In this document: in pieces, positions 11,201 to 22,703 of the stretch | How the letters are laid out: the number at the start of each line of letters is the position of its first letter | Position numbering within the stretch: position 1 is the stretch's first letter | Assembly (NCBI GenBank): GCA_024741835.1 | Contig: JAENRP010000507.1 | Span: forward strand, 1 to 23,005 | Direction of reading: 5' to 3' | DNA from: Diplocarpon mali | Taxonomy: Eukaryota > Ascomycota > Leotiomycetes > Helotiales > Drepanopezizaceae | Length of the DNA stretch: 23,005 bases | Translations under genes and position numbers: made by a program | Notes under the pieces: generated by a model | The model's input: only the letters and a program-made list of their open reading frames with translations | Database searches by the model: none | What the model was told of the DNA's origin: nothing

Positions 11201-11470
11201 CTTTAGATCAAAATATAATTTTAATAGATAGGTGAAAAATGTAAAGGTTAGAGTTAAAAGAATCGTTAATTATATTGACTTTCTAATAATAGAGAATTCT
11301 TCGAATAATATTCTTTTAAGAATGCCCTTTATTTTAGAATCTCAGCTAATATTTAACTATTCTAAAGATAGTCTTATAAAAGCTAGTCTTTAGAATATAG
11401 ATCGATCTTTAAAAGGACAAATGATTATTATAAGAGATATAGCTGAATTTTAAAATGAGGTTTTAGGAAA
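8268..11470 (+). pseudogene. gag-pro: Gag-protease of Ty3/Gypsy element
   Basis: The frame opens with ATG at 8268 (MKSLANLIIAILNSSSFEYL). Upstream of about 8760 the correct frame is uncertain. From ~8810 it is clear: a capsid-type region with FIGANITNFLK (~9027), KSEFRKFD, and KILNKVKRGRLFLLKLP (~9360-9410), which gives the virus-like shell; a zinc-knuckle-like Cys segment near 9999-10050 (YNFCNNKEPNYALYKYC, some Cys and His apparently now Tyr); a low-complexity linker; then an aspartic protease at ~11040-11440 that would cut the polyprotein. The protease active-site triad expected as Asp-Ser/Thr/Cys-Gly reads Asn-Cys-Ser at 11106-11114, and the later ILLGMP-type motif reads ILLRMP at 11310-11327. 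Both changes are G-to-A. Dozens of TAA/TAG codons interrupt it. Confidence 0.85.
8651..8679. repeat. Dispersed 29-bp palindrome (gag N-terminal region)
   Basis: Core CTCCTAGGCTTAGCCTATAAG. The usual peptide (TPRLSL) appears one frame away from the gag frame, a hint of an indel or misassigned frame here. Confidence 0.75.
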
Positions 11471-11575
11471 CGATTAGCTAGTATAAGGGCTAGGCTTAAT
11501 ACTAATAAGGGAAGGCACTTAGCAAGGAGTTATAGTAAAAGAAAGGTGAGTTTGCCGATTTTGAATAATAGTGAT

Positions 11576-11605
11576 TTGACTTGCGGTCTTAGATTAGGAG
11601 TTAAA
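11576..11605. repeat. Dispersed palindrome, GGTC variant (protease-RT linker)
   Basis: TTGACTTGCGGTC, a TTA centre and a degraded inverted arm; read in the pol frame as LTCGLRLGVK. Confidence 0.75.
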
Positions 11606-11737
11606 TCTGGAATTTTAAAAAATAGTATAATCGGCGTTTTATTAGGTTAATAATTAAGAAAAAAGAAAAATAAGGTAAAGAAGAGAGTTTGTTTTATAAA
11701 TTTCGATAATTTACTAATCATTTTAAAAAATCTAAAA

Positions 11738-11766
11738 ACCACTTATAGGCCGGACTTGCGAGTGAA
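11738..11766. repeat. Dispersed 29-bp palindrome (protease-RT linker, second)
   Basis: Core ATAGGCCGGACTTGCGAGTG; read in the pol frame as TYRPDLRVK. Confidence 0.75.
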
Positions 11767-13704
11767 AAATAATAAAATTACTAATAATATTTCTATCTAC
11801 GCACTTTAAATTAACGACTTAGAAAATCTTTTATTTATTTTTAAAAAGGAAAATTCGGACTATTTTATAAGATTTAATAAAAAAGGAAAGAAGTAGAGAA
11901 GTATAGTATTAGTTAATATTCGAACTATATATAAAAGTAAGGCCGATAAAGTACGACCGGTAAATTAGAGAATCTCTAATAGCTTAAAGCTTAGAGGACT
12001 GGATAATTAATTTAAATAAGATAAGAAGCTTCGACCTTTGAAGCTAGGTGGCAAATTCGATAAGTTTATTATAGGCAGATTTTCTAATAAACCTATCGGA
12101 TATCGACTAATAAAAGAACGTTTTGATATGCTGAAAATTGGAGAAGACTTAATAGAGTAAGAACGCAAACTACTTTATAAAACCTTAATAAATCGAAAGG
12201 ATACCTTAGCTTTTAACTAAATGGAACTTGGCCAGATTCGAAAAGAGGTTATGCTTTATATTAAGATTAAGACAATACCTTATAAAGCCTAGTAAGAGAA
12301 AACATTTAAGGTCTCTAAAGCTCTTTAAGAAAAGGTAATCGAAATATTAAAGGATAGGCTAAAGCAAGGTGTTCTCGAGTTCTATAATAGCCCTTATAAG
12401 AATAAATGGTTCTTAGTTGCTAAAAAGGAGAAAGGAACTTATAGACTAATAATAGTAGTAGTAGAGATAAACCGAGTAATTATTAAAGATGCTAATGTTC
12501 CTTTAAATATAGATAAGTTCTTAAATGAATTCGTAGGATTAACCTATAGCTCTTTTATTAACTTCTTCTTTAAATACGACCAATTCATTCTTAATATTAA
12601 ATTGAGAGATATAATAGCAATTTAAACCCCTTTTAGGCTACTTTAGATAATAAGATTACCTTAAGGGGCTATAAATTCGATTGCTCAATTTGTTTAAGTA
12701 ATCTATAAGATACTAGTAGATTATATACCTAATATTGCGCTCCTTTATATAGACGATATAGGAGTAAAAGGATCAAGATCATTTTATAACTATAAAGAAG
12801 TTCTCCTTAGTATATAGCGATTTATAATAGAATATATTTAAAACTTAGATTAAGTGCTTATACGATTCGAAAAGGCAGGAGCAATAGTTAGTCCGAAGTT
12901 ATAATACTATCTTCTATTAATGGAAATTATTAGTTTCGTTATTGATTCTAATAGCCGAAGTCCTTAAAGGGCTAAAGTACTTAAAATCGACAAATGGAAG
13001 AGGTATAATAATATAGCAGAAGCTCGCGCGTTCATTAGTATTATAGTATACTATTGCATTTGGATTAAGGATTTTGCTAAAAAGGCAGTACCTATTTACT
13101 CCTTATTTTGGAAAGGGGCTGAGTTTTAATAGGAGAAACCCTAAATAGAGGCTATAAAACAACTAAAGCAAGCGTTGCTTAAGGCGCCTTATTTGATTAA
13201 AATAGACTATAAAGCTAACGCTAGGCCAATTATACTAATAGTTAATATAAGCTTAATTAGATAGGGTGCCGTCCTTTAATAAGCTAATAGCTAATAGAAA
13301 AGACATTTAGCTTACTTTGAAAGTAGTCTTTAGAATCTAGTAGAAATAAAGTATAATACTATTAAATAGGAATGCAAAGGCGCTTTAAAGGCGATGAAAA
13401 AGATAAGAAGCGACCTTTATAGTACTTACTTCATTTTTGAAATTAATATTAAAGTGCTGGTAAAACAATTGAATAAAGCTATAAGCGACCTATTAAGAGC
13501 TTTGCTAATGAAATAGATTACTTAAATAAGACTGATAGACTTTAAAGTCAAATATATTTTAAGAATGAAAAACACTATTGCTAACGGCCTTTTAAAAAGA
13601 ACTCGGCCTTACCCCTTTGATTTAATTAAAGAAGATGAAATAGATATTAATAAGTAGGTAGAAAACAAAGTTGATTATCTATTGATATATTACTTTAAAG
13701 GGAT

Positions 13705-13733
13705 TTAACTCGCAAGCCTGGCCTATGAGTCAA
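13705..13733. repeat. Dispersed 29-bp palindrome (RNase H-integrase linker)
   Basis: Well preserved: TTAACTCGCAAGCC, T, GGCCTATGAGTCAA-like arms. It is read in a different phase from the other sites (LASLAYES). Confidence 0.9.
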
Positions 13734-15139
13734 ATAAGAGAATTTTATTACCTAACTACTTAAATGACTTTAAAGAAATCGTAAAGTTTTTAATTACGCT
13801 TAAATGACTAAAGACAGTTGCTCTTAAGGATTTTTAGAAATTCAAAGCTAAAGCTCTGATTTATCTAATATAAGGAAGACGATTATTTAAAAGGAGCGAT
13901 AACTCATTCCTTATATAACTCTGCTTAAATAATAAAAAACTAAGGGCTAAGGCTATCTAAGATATTTATAAGGAAACTGGCCATTAAGGAGCTAAGTCTA
14001 CTTACTATTAACTCTTAAGAAAATTCTTTTAGAAAGGCTCTTTTAAAGACTGTAAAGCTTTTGTAAAGAGTTATGTCCCTTATTAGAAATGAAAACCTAA
14101 TCGTAAGGAAAATCCCTTATTCCTAACCTAGCTATCGGGCCTTTTTTATAAAGTCAGCCTTAATATTATATAAGTACTAACTACTGAGAATAGGATAATA
14201 TATTTTATTTTAATAAAGGAAGACCTATTAAGATGGCCTAAAGGACGACCTTTAAAATCTACTAACTCTAAATCTATTATAAAGTTCCTTTAAGAAGACG
14301 TAGTCTATTGCTATAGACTTTTTAGCAAATTAACTATTAATAGAGGCTTTAAAAACAAAGGAGTGGTTAAAGCTTTCTTGTGAAAATATGGTATTAAACG
14401 GGTTTAAATCTTAGTATATAACTCGAAAGCTAATAGAGTAGTAGAACAAAGACATTATAACATTTTTAATAGTCTATTTAAAGTTACTTATAAAGGATTT
14501 AAGGATTAGATAAAACGCTTTTATAGAATACTCTTTACTTATCGAATGATAATTTACAAACCGACTAGAGTTATATTATTCTTTCTTATCTATAGCAAAG
14601 AGGCATAGCTCCCTCTTAAATCCTAATAGCCTATTTAAAGATTATTCGACTATAGTCAAATTCAGAACCGTTCCGATTTGCTTGCGATAAGATGCTAATA
14701 ACTTAAGCTCTAAGATATAGATATAAAGGAAATCATTTTATAAAAGAAATGATATTAGGAAAAAGCTAAGGAAGTATAGGCTGCTTCTAAAGTACTTAAA
14801 ACGCACCTTATTTGAAAAGATAATCTCATCTTAGTCTACGATATTATAAGAAGTATTAATATATCTATAGATACTAAACTTAACTATCGATAGCTTAGTC
14901 TATTTAAGGTTAAGTCTAAGTAGGAAGAAAAGGGATACTATTCTCTTTAGGAACTTAATAGAATTGATATTAAAGGAACCTTTGCAGCTAATCGACTAAA
15001 GTACTTTTATTAATACGATTAGACCTTATTCCCTTTAGAAGATAAATTAGAAATTGATATAACCTCCGAATCTTTTATAAGAACTAATAGCGATATAAGC
15101 AATTTTGAACCCTTAGATAAAGACTAAGATTTTTCTAAT

Positions 15140-15168
15140 TTAACTTATAAGCTGGTCCTGTAAGTAAA
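15140..15168. repeat. Dispersed 29-bp palindrome (after integrase core)
   Basis: Core TTATAAGCTGGTCCTGTAAG; read as LTYKLVL in the pol frame. Confidence 0.7.
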
Positions 15169-15376
15169 GAATATTAAAATACCTAACTAATCGCAACCTT
15201 AAGTTATTATTCTTAAAATATCCGAAGAATGCAAGTAGGAATACTAAACGATTTCCTAGCCTATTAATTATCTTACCTTCCTTTAATCCTTATTTTTACA
15301 TTTTTAGTAAGGTCGCCTCTTTTATTATTTAGGATATAGATCTTTTAAGATTACTTTAAATTCTTACTTACTCTAA

Positions 15377-15580
15377 CTTATTTTATATTCTTAATATTAG
15401 CCTTTAATTATAATATTCCTATTACTTTCCTTAAATAATAAATAAAAAGTCCAATTTCCTTAATATATATATAGTAAATCTATTGCAGCTTATATGCCCT
15501 TTTAATTCTTATACCCTATTAAACTCTCTTATTTATACTCCCTATCTTTTATAAGTAATATACCTTTAAAGAACTTATAA
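15377..15580. other. Gap between integrase and E1
   Basis: AT- and pyrimidine-rich, no coherent ORF, no match found to the region upstream of gag that would mark an LTR. It probably contains the promoter of E1. Confidence 0.4.
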
Positions 15581-16402
15581 ATGGTTTTGTCTATTGCAAT
15601 AGGGGATGAATAAGTACTAGTTATAAACTTCTCTTAAGATAGTAGAGCTATTATATTATTAAAGAGCTTTAAATCGACTTATATAGCCTTAGGAGATATA
15701 GAGTAATAAAAACTCCTTTTAGCTTACGCGAATGCTATTAGCAACCTTTTAACCTAGGTGGCCCTTGGAATTCTCTAATTTAACGACTTCCTAACCGAAG
15801 AATTAAGATTAAAGGGAATCTTTAAAGAGGAATTCTTAGCTAATGCAGATTAATATATAACCTTGGCCGATACTTTCAAAATAGATTAAGATAAAAGGGA
15901 AGAATCTATTTAACAATTGGATAATTTAGCTATTAATAAGAGAGGACTCTTATTTTATTTATATTTTCTAATAAATATTGATTCTAATAATAGAAGGCGA
16001 GTGTTATTAAAAATTCTTAAGGAAAATACTCCTATAGCTAGAGCTATTCAAATTCTCAATTTCTTTATTATTTAAGAAGGAGTAGCAAAATTCTAAGGCA
16101 ATCGAATTTGCGGTCGCAGATTTATAGGCCTATTTAATGCAGTACTTATAGCAGCTAATAGAGCTATAAAAAGATCAAATTAAGCTATAGATATTACCTT
16201 ACCTAATAGTACTATTATTAATATACTAAGGCTTTGCGCTTCTACTTATAGTTTGCTTATTTTAAAAGAAAACTGGACTCTTATACTAGAGTTTAAATAA
16301 GATTTTTTTAATAATAAAGAAGAGAATTGGTTATTTATAATTAAGCCTATCTTAAAATTCGCCTTTTAGTCTAAAGATATAATAAGTGCTAAATTATATA
16401 AT

Positions 16403-16432
16403 TTGACTTACGGTCTTAGACTAGGAGTTAGA
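16403..16432. repeat. Dispersed palindrome, GGTC variant (E1)
   Basis: TTGACTTACGGTC, TTA, GACTAGGAGTTA; read as LTYGLRLGVR; aligned position matches 20325 in E2. Confidence 0.75.
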
Positions 16433-17788
16433 AATGAGAATTTTAAAACTGGACTTAACTTACCTTTTACTAAAATGATTTTAGAAACCGCTGCCGAATA
16501 GATTGCTTAAACGCTTAGTGCAGCCTCTTTAGAATTTTCAGAATCTTTAAAGGACTTTCCTTTAGCTAAACGACTAATTTTAGCTTAACTTTTAAAAAGG
16601 ATAGATCGTTCGATAGCTACCTTAGCTAATTTGCAATTTAAAACCAAAGGATTGCGCACTCGCTTAGACTCCTTCTTTAATAACTTAAAGGAGCTAGTTC
16701 TTAACTTCTTTATATCTATATATAACCGATTTAAAAATGATAATATAAGGGAAGACCTTATTCCTCTTACTTTAAAGATAACTAAAAGAGCTATTAGATA
16801 GATTCAATAGCTTATCTTAAATGAGTTCGCCCTTATAAATATTATTTAATTCTTTAATAATTATAAAAGTCAAGAACTTAATCTCTCGGATGCCGAGCGG
16901 GACTATTTTATCTTATAAGAAAGAGAATGCGAAAAGGAATCTATTAATTAGGATATTTGTAATTATAGCAATATGCCTTAATTGGTTATTCTCAATCTTG
17001 AACTTAAAGAATAATATAATATTTAAGTATCTTTTGTAATAAAAACTCGCTTTTGATAGTATCTTCCTAGCGTAGGAATCGAAGGAAAAAGACTTTGCAA
17101 CCTTTATATTTGCTCTCTTTCGGTTTACTATAGTCTTAATTATAAAGGATTTAATATTAATAAAATTATTAAATACCTTGAACTTCTTTATATAGTAGAA
17201 GATATTAATCTTTTTCTAATCCACTTTAATAATTAATTCTTTATCTCTTTAAGGATACGCAAATCTAACCTATTAATAATAGAGGCATCTTTAGGTGCTA
17301 TAAAATTTAAGGCTGATCTTAAAGCCTTAAAGGCGTTAGAGCTGATTGAATAGAATAATTCCTTCTTATTAATATTATTAAATAATAAATAATAGGAGGA
17401 AATAGAAGAAGAAGGGTCAATTATGATGCCTAAACCCTTTAGATGCCGCTTCCTAATCGACAATTTTACTACTAATAATAGTGCTTTTATAGGTATATTC
17501 CTCTTTATTATAAGATAAGAAGCAGAAATGTATCTTTATTACTTCCGCCTTATAGATAGTGCAACCTTTATACCTTTTTATTTTCTCTATAATATAATAT
17601 TCAGTCTTACTTAATAAGTCCTTCGAATGTACTATAGACTCTACCTCTTAGTTATAATAGTAAGAAGTAGAGGAACCTATTAGCTTATAGCCTACTTCGA
17701 ACCTCCTTAATTAATTGGCCTTAGTCTTTATAATTAAGTCGTTTTAATAAAGAGAGATGCAAGTACTGCTAATAAAGAAATTCCGATT

Positions 17789-17817
17789 TTTACTTACGGT
17801 CTTAGCTTACAAGTCAA
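17789..17817. repeat. Dispersed palindrome, GGTC variant (E1 middle)
   Basis: TTTACTTACGGTC, TTA, then a degraded arm ending AAGTCAA; read as FTYGLSLQV; matches 21741 in E2. Confidence 0.75.
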
Positions 17818-18673
17818 TTTTATTAAAAAGCAAGTCTTAGATTATCAGATCCTACTAATTAGATAAGGGCCAGCTTTTAAAAGCCTTAATAAGTAGGTCG
17901 GCTTTTAGTCGAATATAAAACTTACTCTATTTATAAAGAAGATAAGTCGATAGACTTCCTAGGCACTCGGTTCAAAATCTTAACTAGCTTAAATAATTGC
18001 AAAATTGAAGCGAAAGGAGATCTTGCGACCTATTATTAATAATAGCAATCCAATTATAGTAATAATAAAATAGGGATACCTTTTTAAAATGCTTTCGGAC
18101 AATCCTTATAGGACTGGTGGTTTTATAGCCTTTTGCAATAACTATACAGCTATTTGCAATAAGAATACCTTAGAAAATAAGACTCGAATCTCTGATCTTA
18201 TCTTTTCAATCTTTGCTTTAAAGCAACCTTTAGTACTTTGATAGATTAATATAAGCAGGACTACTATACCTTTTAAGGTAGCTTTTCATCTTAAGAACTG
18301 CGGCAGCCTCTTTAAAGCTATTATTAGTCGATGCTCTTAGACGGATCTATCGGTTATAATCGAAGTATAAGAGTTGTTTCTTCTTAATAAAGACAAATTG
18401 AAAATCTATTTTGTAAAATATAATTAGAAGCTTTTTAATACTCTTATTAAGGCTTAGACGAATGTTATAAATACTAAGTCGCTTTTTTATAAACTCAAGT
18501 CTTAGGGATAATGCGATAAAGTAAATGCTATCCGAGAGCCTAATATACTAATTGATAAAGGCATTATTATAAGAAAATTCGGAAAAGAGACGAACTGAGA
18601 TGCTAGTATAGTATTAGACCTTGATTTGAGAACTAATCCCTTGTTTTTACCCTTAAGTTCAGAAACGCTAAGA

Positions 18674-18702
18674 CTGACTCGCGAGCCTGGCCTGCGAGTA
18701 AG
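18674..18702. repeat. Dispersed 29-bp palindrome (E1 C-terminal), best copy
   Basis: CTGACTCGCGAGCC, T, GGCCTGCGAGTAAG: near-perfect dyad with high GC against the AT-rich background; read as LTREPGLRV; probably the same site as 22563. Confidence 0.9.
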
Positions 18703-18877
18703 GTTAGACTCGGCTAGCTTAAGCCTATAAGAAGGTTCGGATAAACCTTAGTTATTAAATCTAAGGGTACTAATAGAAGATCCTTTAAAAGAGGTTCCTA
18801 AAGCTGAGAAATCGCTGAGAAATGAGAACTAATGTAAAAGAAGAAGACTTTAAAGTGATAATAGAACTAACAATTGA

Positions 18878-19439
18878 GTCGACTTAATCTAAAGAATTAT
18901 AGTCTACCCTTCCCTTTTAAAAACCATTTAAAGAAATTGCGAATTAGATATTGAATTTTTTTAGGATTATCTACTTTCTATATACTTATACCTCTTTATT
19001 CTCTATTTATTATTTTATTCTATATATATTCTTTATTCTACTTTATTCTTTATATAATCTACCCTTTGATTATTTCCTTTGTATGCAACTTTCTAATGCT
19101 TACCTTTGAAATATTATCCTTACCTTTAAAGAATTATCATTTACTAATTGTAGGTCCTTATATGTATTATACCTTACTTTTATTCCTACTTCTAAGCTTA
19201 TTATGCCTACTTTTCCTTTATATACTAGCGCGATTCTAAACTCTATAAATAAGCCTCTCTTTATACGACGATTTTACTTTTTTTTACTTTCTCTATAACT
19301 TTACTAAACCTATAATACTAGTACTATTACTATTGTCTTTCTATTATTAATCTTTTTTAATATAGGCCTCTTATATCGTTAATCTTTCCTAAATAATCAT
19401 CTCTTTGTTTAAAGCTACCCCTTTGCCGACTAATTTATT
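18878..19439 (+). promoter_or_regulatory. Promoter-like pyrimidine-rich intergenic region before E2
   Basis: The plus strand is strongly T/C-rich from about 18950 to the E2 start, a pattern common just upstream of fungal coding regions. A TATA-like CTATAAATAAG lies at 19243-19253, roughly 190 bases before the presumed start. No ORF was seen. Assignment is by composition and position only. Confidence 0.4.
19243..19253 (+). promoter_or_regulatory. TATA-like box upstream of E2
   Basis: CTATAAATAAG lies ~190 bases before the presumed E2 start within a pyrimidine-rich stretch. In a TA-rich region such matches are frequent, so this is weak. Confidence 0.3.
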
Positions 19440-20324
19440 ATAGTACTATTAAGCTTAAATAAGAAAGCCATACCTAAGAAGAATATATCAGTTGTTGCCT
19501 TAGGTAGCAAGTTAATAAATACTACTAGCAATAAGTTAATATTGGAAGGTGGCTTTTTATAGGAAGGTAAGTTACTAAAATCATTAGAAGATATAGTAAG
19601 CACTTATAGAATATTAGGTAAAATAGAATAATAGGTATTCCTGAACTTATCTATTGAAGTATTGAATTATAGAATCTCTATAGTTGAAGAAGGATTTTTA
19701 GGCTTTGATGATTTTCTTGAGAATGAGCTTAAGATAAAGGGAATCGATTGTGAAAAATTCCTATAAGAATATTAAGGGTATGCTAATTTAGTCGATCTAT
19801 TTTAAAAGAATTAAGATAAGAAAAATGAGTGTATGAAAAGGTTGTTATAGTTTATAAGTAATACCTATAGTACACTTTTTCGGATATACTTTATAATTGA
19901 TATCACTGCTAATAATGCTTTATAAGGGCTTAGCAAAATTTTTAAGATATACCAACTAGTAGCAAAGGCTATATAGGTATTGAATTATTTCACTATCTAA
20001 GAGGGTATGAAAAAGCTATAGGGAAATAGTACGTAAGGTAGAAAATTTATAGGTTTCTTAAGTACTATTGTCTACTTTGCCATTTAGATTATAAAGGATA
20101 GCCCCTTTTAGTATAATAATATTATATTACTAGATTAAATAGTTTTAGATACCCTTGGTTTATAATAGTTATAATATAGTTTACTTATTATAAAAGAAAA
20201 GATGATCTATCTAATTGAGTATACTATAAACTACTTTAATAATAAGATAGAAAGATAGGAGTTTATTATACCTGCTGCTTAGAAAATGCTGCTACCTTTG
20301 GAAGATTCAACTGACGAGTAAAAT

Positions 20325-20353
20325 TTGACTTGTAGGCCTGGCCTATAGGTAGA
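20325..20353. repeat. Dispersed 29-bp palindrome (E2 linker, first)
   Basis: Core TTGTAGGCCTGGCCTATAGG; read as LTCRPGL-stop-V. Confidence 0.85.
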
Positions 20354-20510
20354 AGTACTACGTAAGGAGGATATCCCTAAGCTGAAGGTGCTTATAATAC
20401 CTAAAACTCAAATAGCTAACTATTGCAATTACTAATTATCAGACTTAAACGAGTTTGATTTACTATCCCTAGAGATGCCTTAAATACTTAGAATATTAGT
20501 AGTAAAGAAG

Positions 20511-20539
20511 TTGACTTATAAGCCTAGCCTATAGGTTAG
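20511..20539. repeat. Dispersed 29-bp palindrome (E2 linker, second)
   Basis: Core TTATAAGCCTAGCCTATAGG; read as LTYKPSL-stop-V. Confidence 0.85.
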
Positions 20540-21740
20540 AATATATAATGATATAGACTCTGAAGATGATTTGATAGATGAAGAGAATAACCTTATTACT
20601 AATGTAATAGAAATTTTTAATAATATTAAGAAGGATATAGCCGATATTGTATAAACCTTTTCTAAAGACTTATAAAAATTTGTTCTGAAATTCTATAAGT
20701 TAATAATAAAGCGTTTGAAAAAGGAAGGTTGGGGAGAAGTTTTGCTAGTATAAGAAGCGATGGCAAGAGCTATTAAATAAATCATAAAGCTATAATAAGA
20801 CGAATTTTCTATAGATAATATTATACATTTCTTTATTAAGTATAAGAAATCGAAGGGCGACTACTATATCCTTAAAGAAAAGTTAGAAAATAGTATAATA
20901 ATTATATCTATAGAGTGTTATAAAGTTCCCTTTAATATTAAGATAATACTTTAATATAGTAATAGATTTAAGATTATAGTAATACTAAAGATAAAGATAC
21001 AATTAAGTAAATTTATAATAGGAATGTTTAAGGACTTTAGTTTCGAAAAATTTTATACTCTATATAAATGATAATATGTATAATATTATAAGCTGATAAT
21101 AGTATCTCTGATTAATAAGTAAGTTTCCTTTAATATATATAAATTTTATATTGCATTTGACCTAAAGTTGTTTTTATTATACCTAGGGAATTATGCAATT
21201 ATGGCTATTAATAATAAAATAGCAAGCTAGGTTAAGAAAGATATATTATTAGGTTTCGCTAAGTTTAAGGTAGAGCTTAAAGCTTTGAAATTATTCTATA
21301 ATATCGCTTGGACTCTTGCTTAGTATAGTGCTATACTAATTAGTAATAACCTAATATTACTCTGTAGTAAAGGTTTTTTAAATATGCCTAAATTGTTTAG
21401 CTGCGCTTTCTTAAGTACTATACGTACATATAGTTACGGTAATTGTAGAAAGAATTCATTTTTAATATTAGCATAAGAGGAGCTAGAAATGTACTAATAC
21501 CATTTCCAGACCTTAGATAAGAAGCCAAGCCCTCCCTCCGCCTTCTTTTATAATATGACTTATAGCTTAATATAGTAGACCTTAAGGATATACTATAGTC
21601 TATATCTTAGTGCTCTATTGACTTATTATAATTCTTTATATAAACTAGTAGTATATCTTAAGCTTATATAGTTTATAAGTATTAACTACTATTTGTAAAT
21701 TATTTCTACTAAGATTAATGCTAATATAAGATTCGTAAGA

Positions 21741-21769
21741 TTGACTCCTAGGCCTAGCTCGCGGGTTAA
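21741..21769. repeat. Dispersed 29-bp palindrome (E2 middle)
   Basis: Core TCCTAGGCCTAGCTCGCGGG; read as LTPRPSSRV. Confidence 0.8.
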
Positions 21770-22562
21770 TCCACCTGATAATAGAACTATTAACTATTAT
21801 ATGATTTTAGTAGCTAAATAATCGATTAGAGAATTTGCTATATAAGAAAAGTCTTATAAGTCATTTATACTTATATCCTATTGCCTTAAGAACTCTTAAT
21901 AGATCTTATTAAATCTGGTATAGAGCGCAGCTTAATAGAAAGAATTGAATATTAAGGATAGAATAATTCTAAAGGAGTATATCTCTAATAAAACTACTCT
22001 ATTCTTAGTATTTATAAGATAAGGCACCTTTATTAACTTGGATTCTGATAGAGAACTTAGAAAGGGTGGTTTTCTTACTATTAGTAATAACTATATAGAA
22101 GTTATTAGTAATAAATCACTTGAGAATAGCGCTAACCTAGAAGAATTTATTATCGATTCCATTTGTATAAAGAAATTAAGTATAGTAAGATAGAGTATTG
22201 CTAGAGAAGCCTTAGCTAAGTTTCGTATAATGCTTAGTATAATAAAAGGTGGTCTACTATTAGACGCTCTTATAGGAAGACGATTATAGAATGATCTATT
22301 AGTAGTAATAACTATAAAGGATTTGTTTGCAAAAGACGTATTTCAGCTGATAGCATATTTAAAGAAGTATAAATAAGAACTTTTTAAAGATTTTACTAGT
22401 ACTTAGAAGCTGGTTTAATAACTAAAGCTATAGTTGTATAGTAATAAGTCTTAGATAAAGACTAAAGATATAGATGATAATATTAAAGCTAATAATATAA
22501 TTGATGAGACGATACTCTTTAAGAAGTATAGTACTAAGAAGCCTTATATAAAGATACCTAAT

Positions 22563-22591
22563 ATGACTCCTAGGCCTGGCTTGCAACTTAA
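22563..22591. repeat. Dispersed 29-bp palindrome (E2 C-terminal)
   Basis: Core TCCTAGGCCTGGCTTGCAAC; read as MTPRPGLQL. Confidence 0.85.
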
Positions 22592-22673
22592 TCTATCAAA
22601 GGGTAAGGCTAAGGAAGTAGTGTTTATAGAATCTCCTGCCTCCTCCTCCTTTATTATTGACAATTCCCTTAAG

Positions 22674-22703
22674 GATGATAACGATAATAATAATAATAAT
22701 ACT
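22674..22703 (+). repeat. GAT/AAT trinucleotide run coding Asp/Asn
   Basis: A run of GAT, AAC and AAT codons gives DDNDNNNNN in the E2 frame. The minus-strand copy has a related but different run, consistent with a hypervariable low-complexity linker. Confidence 0.7.

Larger units (their letters stand above)
8268..15376 (+). mobile_element. Ty3/Gypsy LTR retrotransposon, internal region, RIP-dead
   Basis: The domain order gag, protease, reverse transcriptase, RNase H, integrase defines a Ty3/Gypsy element of the type common in ascomycetes. Gag-protease lies in one frame and RT-RNase H-integrase in another. Each enzymatic domain carries at least one catalytic Asp to Asn change and many stops, so the copy cannot be autonomous. 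No flanking LTRs, primer-binding site or target-site duplication could be found by eye. Five copies of the dispersed palindrome lie inside it, mostly between domains. Confidence 0.9.
11460..15376 (+). pseudogene. pol: Pol (reverse transcriptase, RNase H, integrase) of Ty3/Gypsy element
   Basis: One frame, offset -1 from gag-protease, spans ~1,300 codons. The reverse transcriptase starts around PIGYRLIKERFDMLKIG (12092); the motif A Asp reads Asn (12560-12562), LPQG reads LP-stop-G (12656-12667), and YIDD survives at 12746-12757. RNase H follows: first Asp now Asn (13244), Glu kept (13370), the next two Asp now Asn (13445, 13583). Integrase: the zinc-finger His at 13982 remains, but the CxxC cysteines read Tyr (14072, 14081); the DDE Asp residues read Asn (14162, 14339), while Glu 14444 remains. 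The protein would copy element RNA to DNA and insert it. The frame ends at TAA 15374-15376. The start is arbitrary because it overlaps the protease; four palindromes sit near domain boundaries. Confidence 0.9.
15581..18877 (+). pseudogene. Family E paralog 1 (E1), large unknown protein
   Basis: A single frame of ~1,100 codons starts at ATG 15581 (MVLSIAIGDE) and is broken only by TAA/TAG (former Gln) and some TGA (probably former Trp). I do not recognise the protein. Aligned by eye to E2 it shares STY-x2-LG-x-IEQQ, F-x-DFL-x2-EL-x2-KGI, AIQ(I/V)LN(F/Y)F-x-IQEG, GR(R/K)FIG(L/F), then LTQQVLRMYYRLYL (~17600) and GGF-x4-NNY near 18120. The N-terminal half is helix-like with Glu/Lys/Gln; the C-terminal part is basic and ends KRRRL near 18850. 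I see no signal peptide, membrane span or enzyme motif. Three palindromes lie in frame. The end is uncertain: TAA at 18830 or 18851, or TGA at 18875. Its position downstream of integrase recalls env-like ORFs, but copies elsewhere lack a Gypsy partner. Confidence 0.75.

Noticed and set aside
7986..15580. LTRs flanking the Gypsy element
   Set aside because: I compared the gaps before gag and after integrase by eye and found no convincing direct repeat, TG...CA ends or primer-binding site; RIP could hide them.
17233..17463. Minus-strand ORF of 76 codons
   Set aside because: It is antisense to the E1 frame, which is supported by homology to E2.
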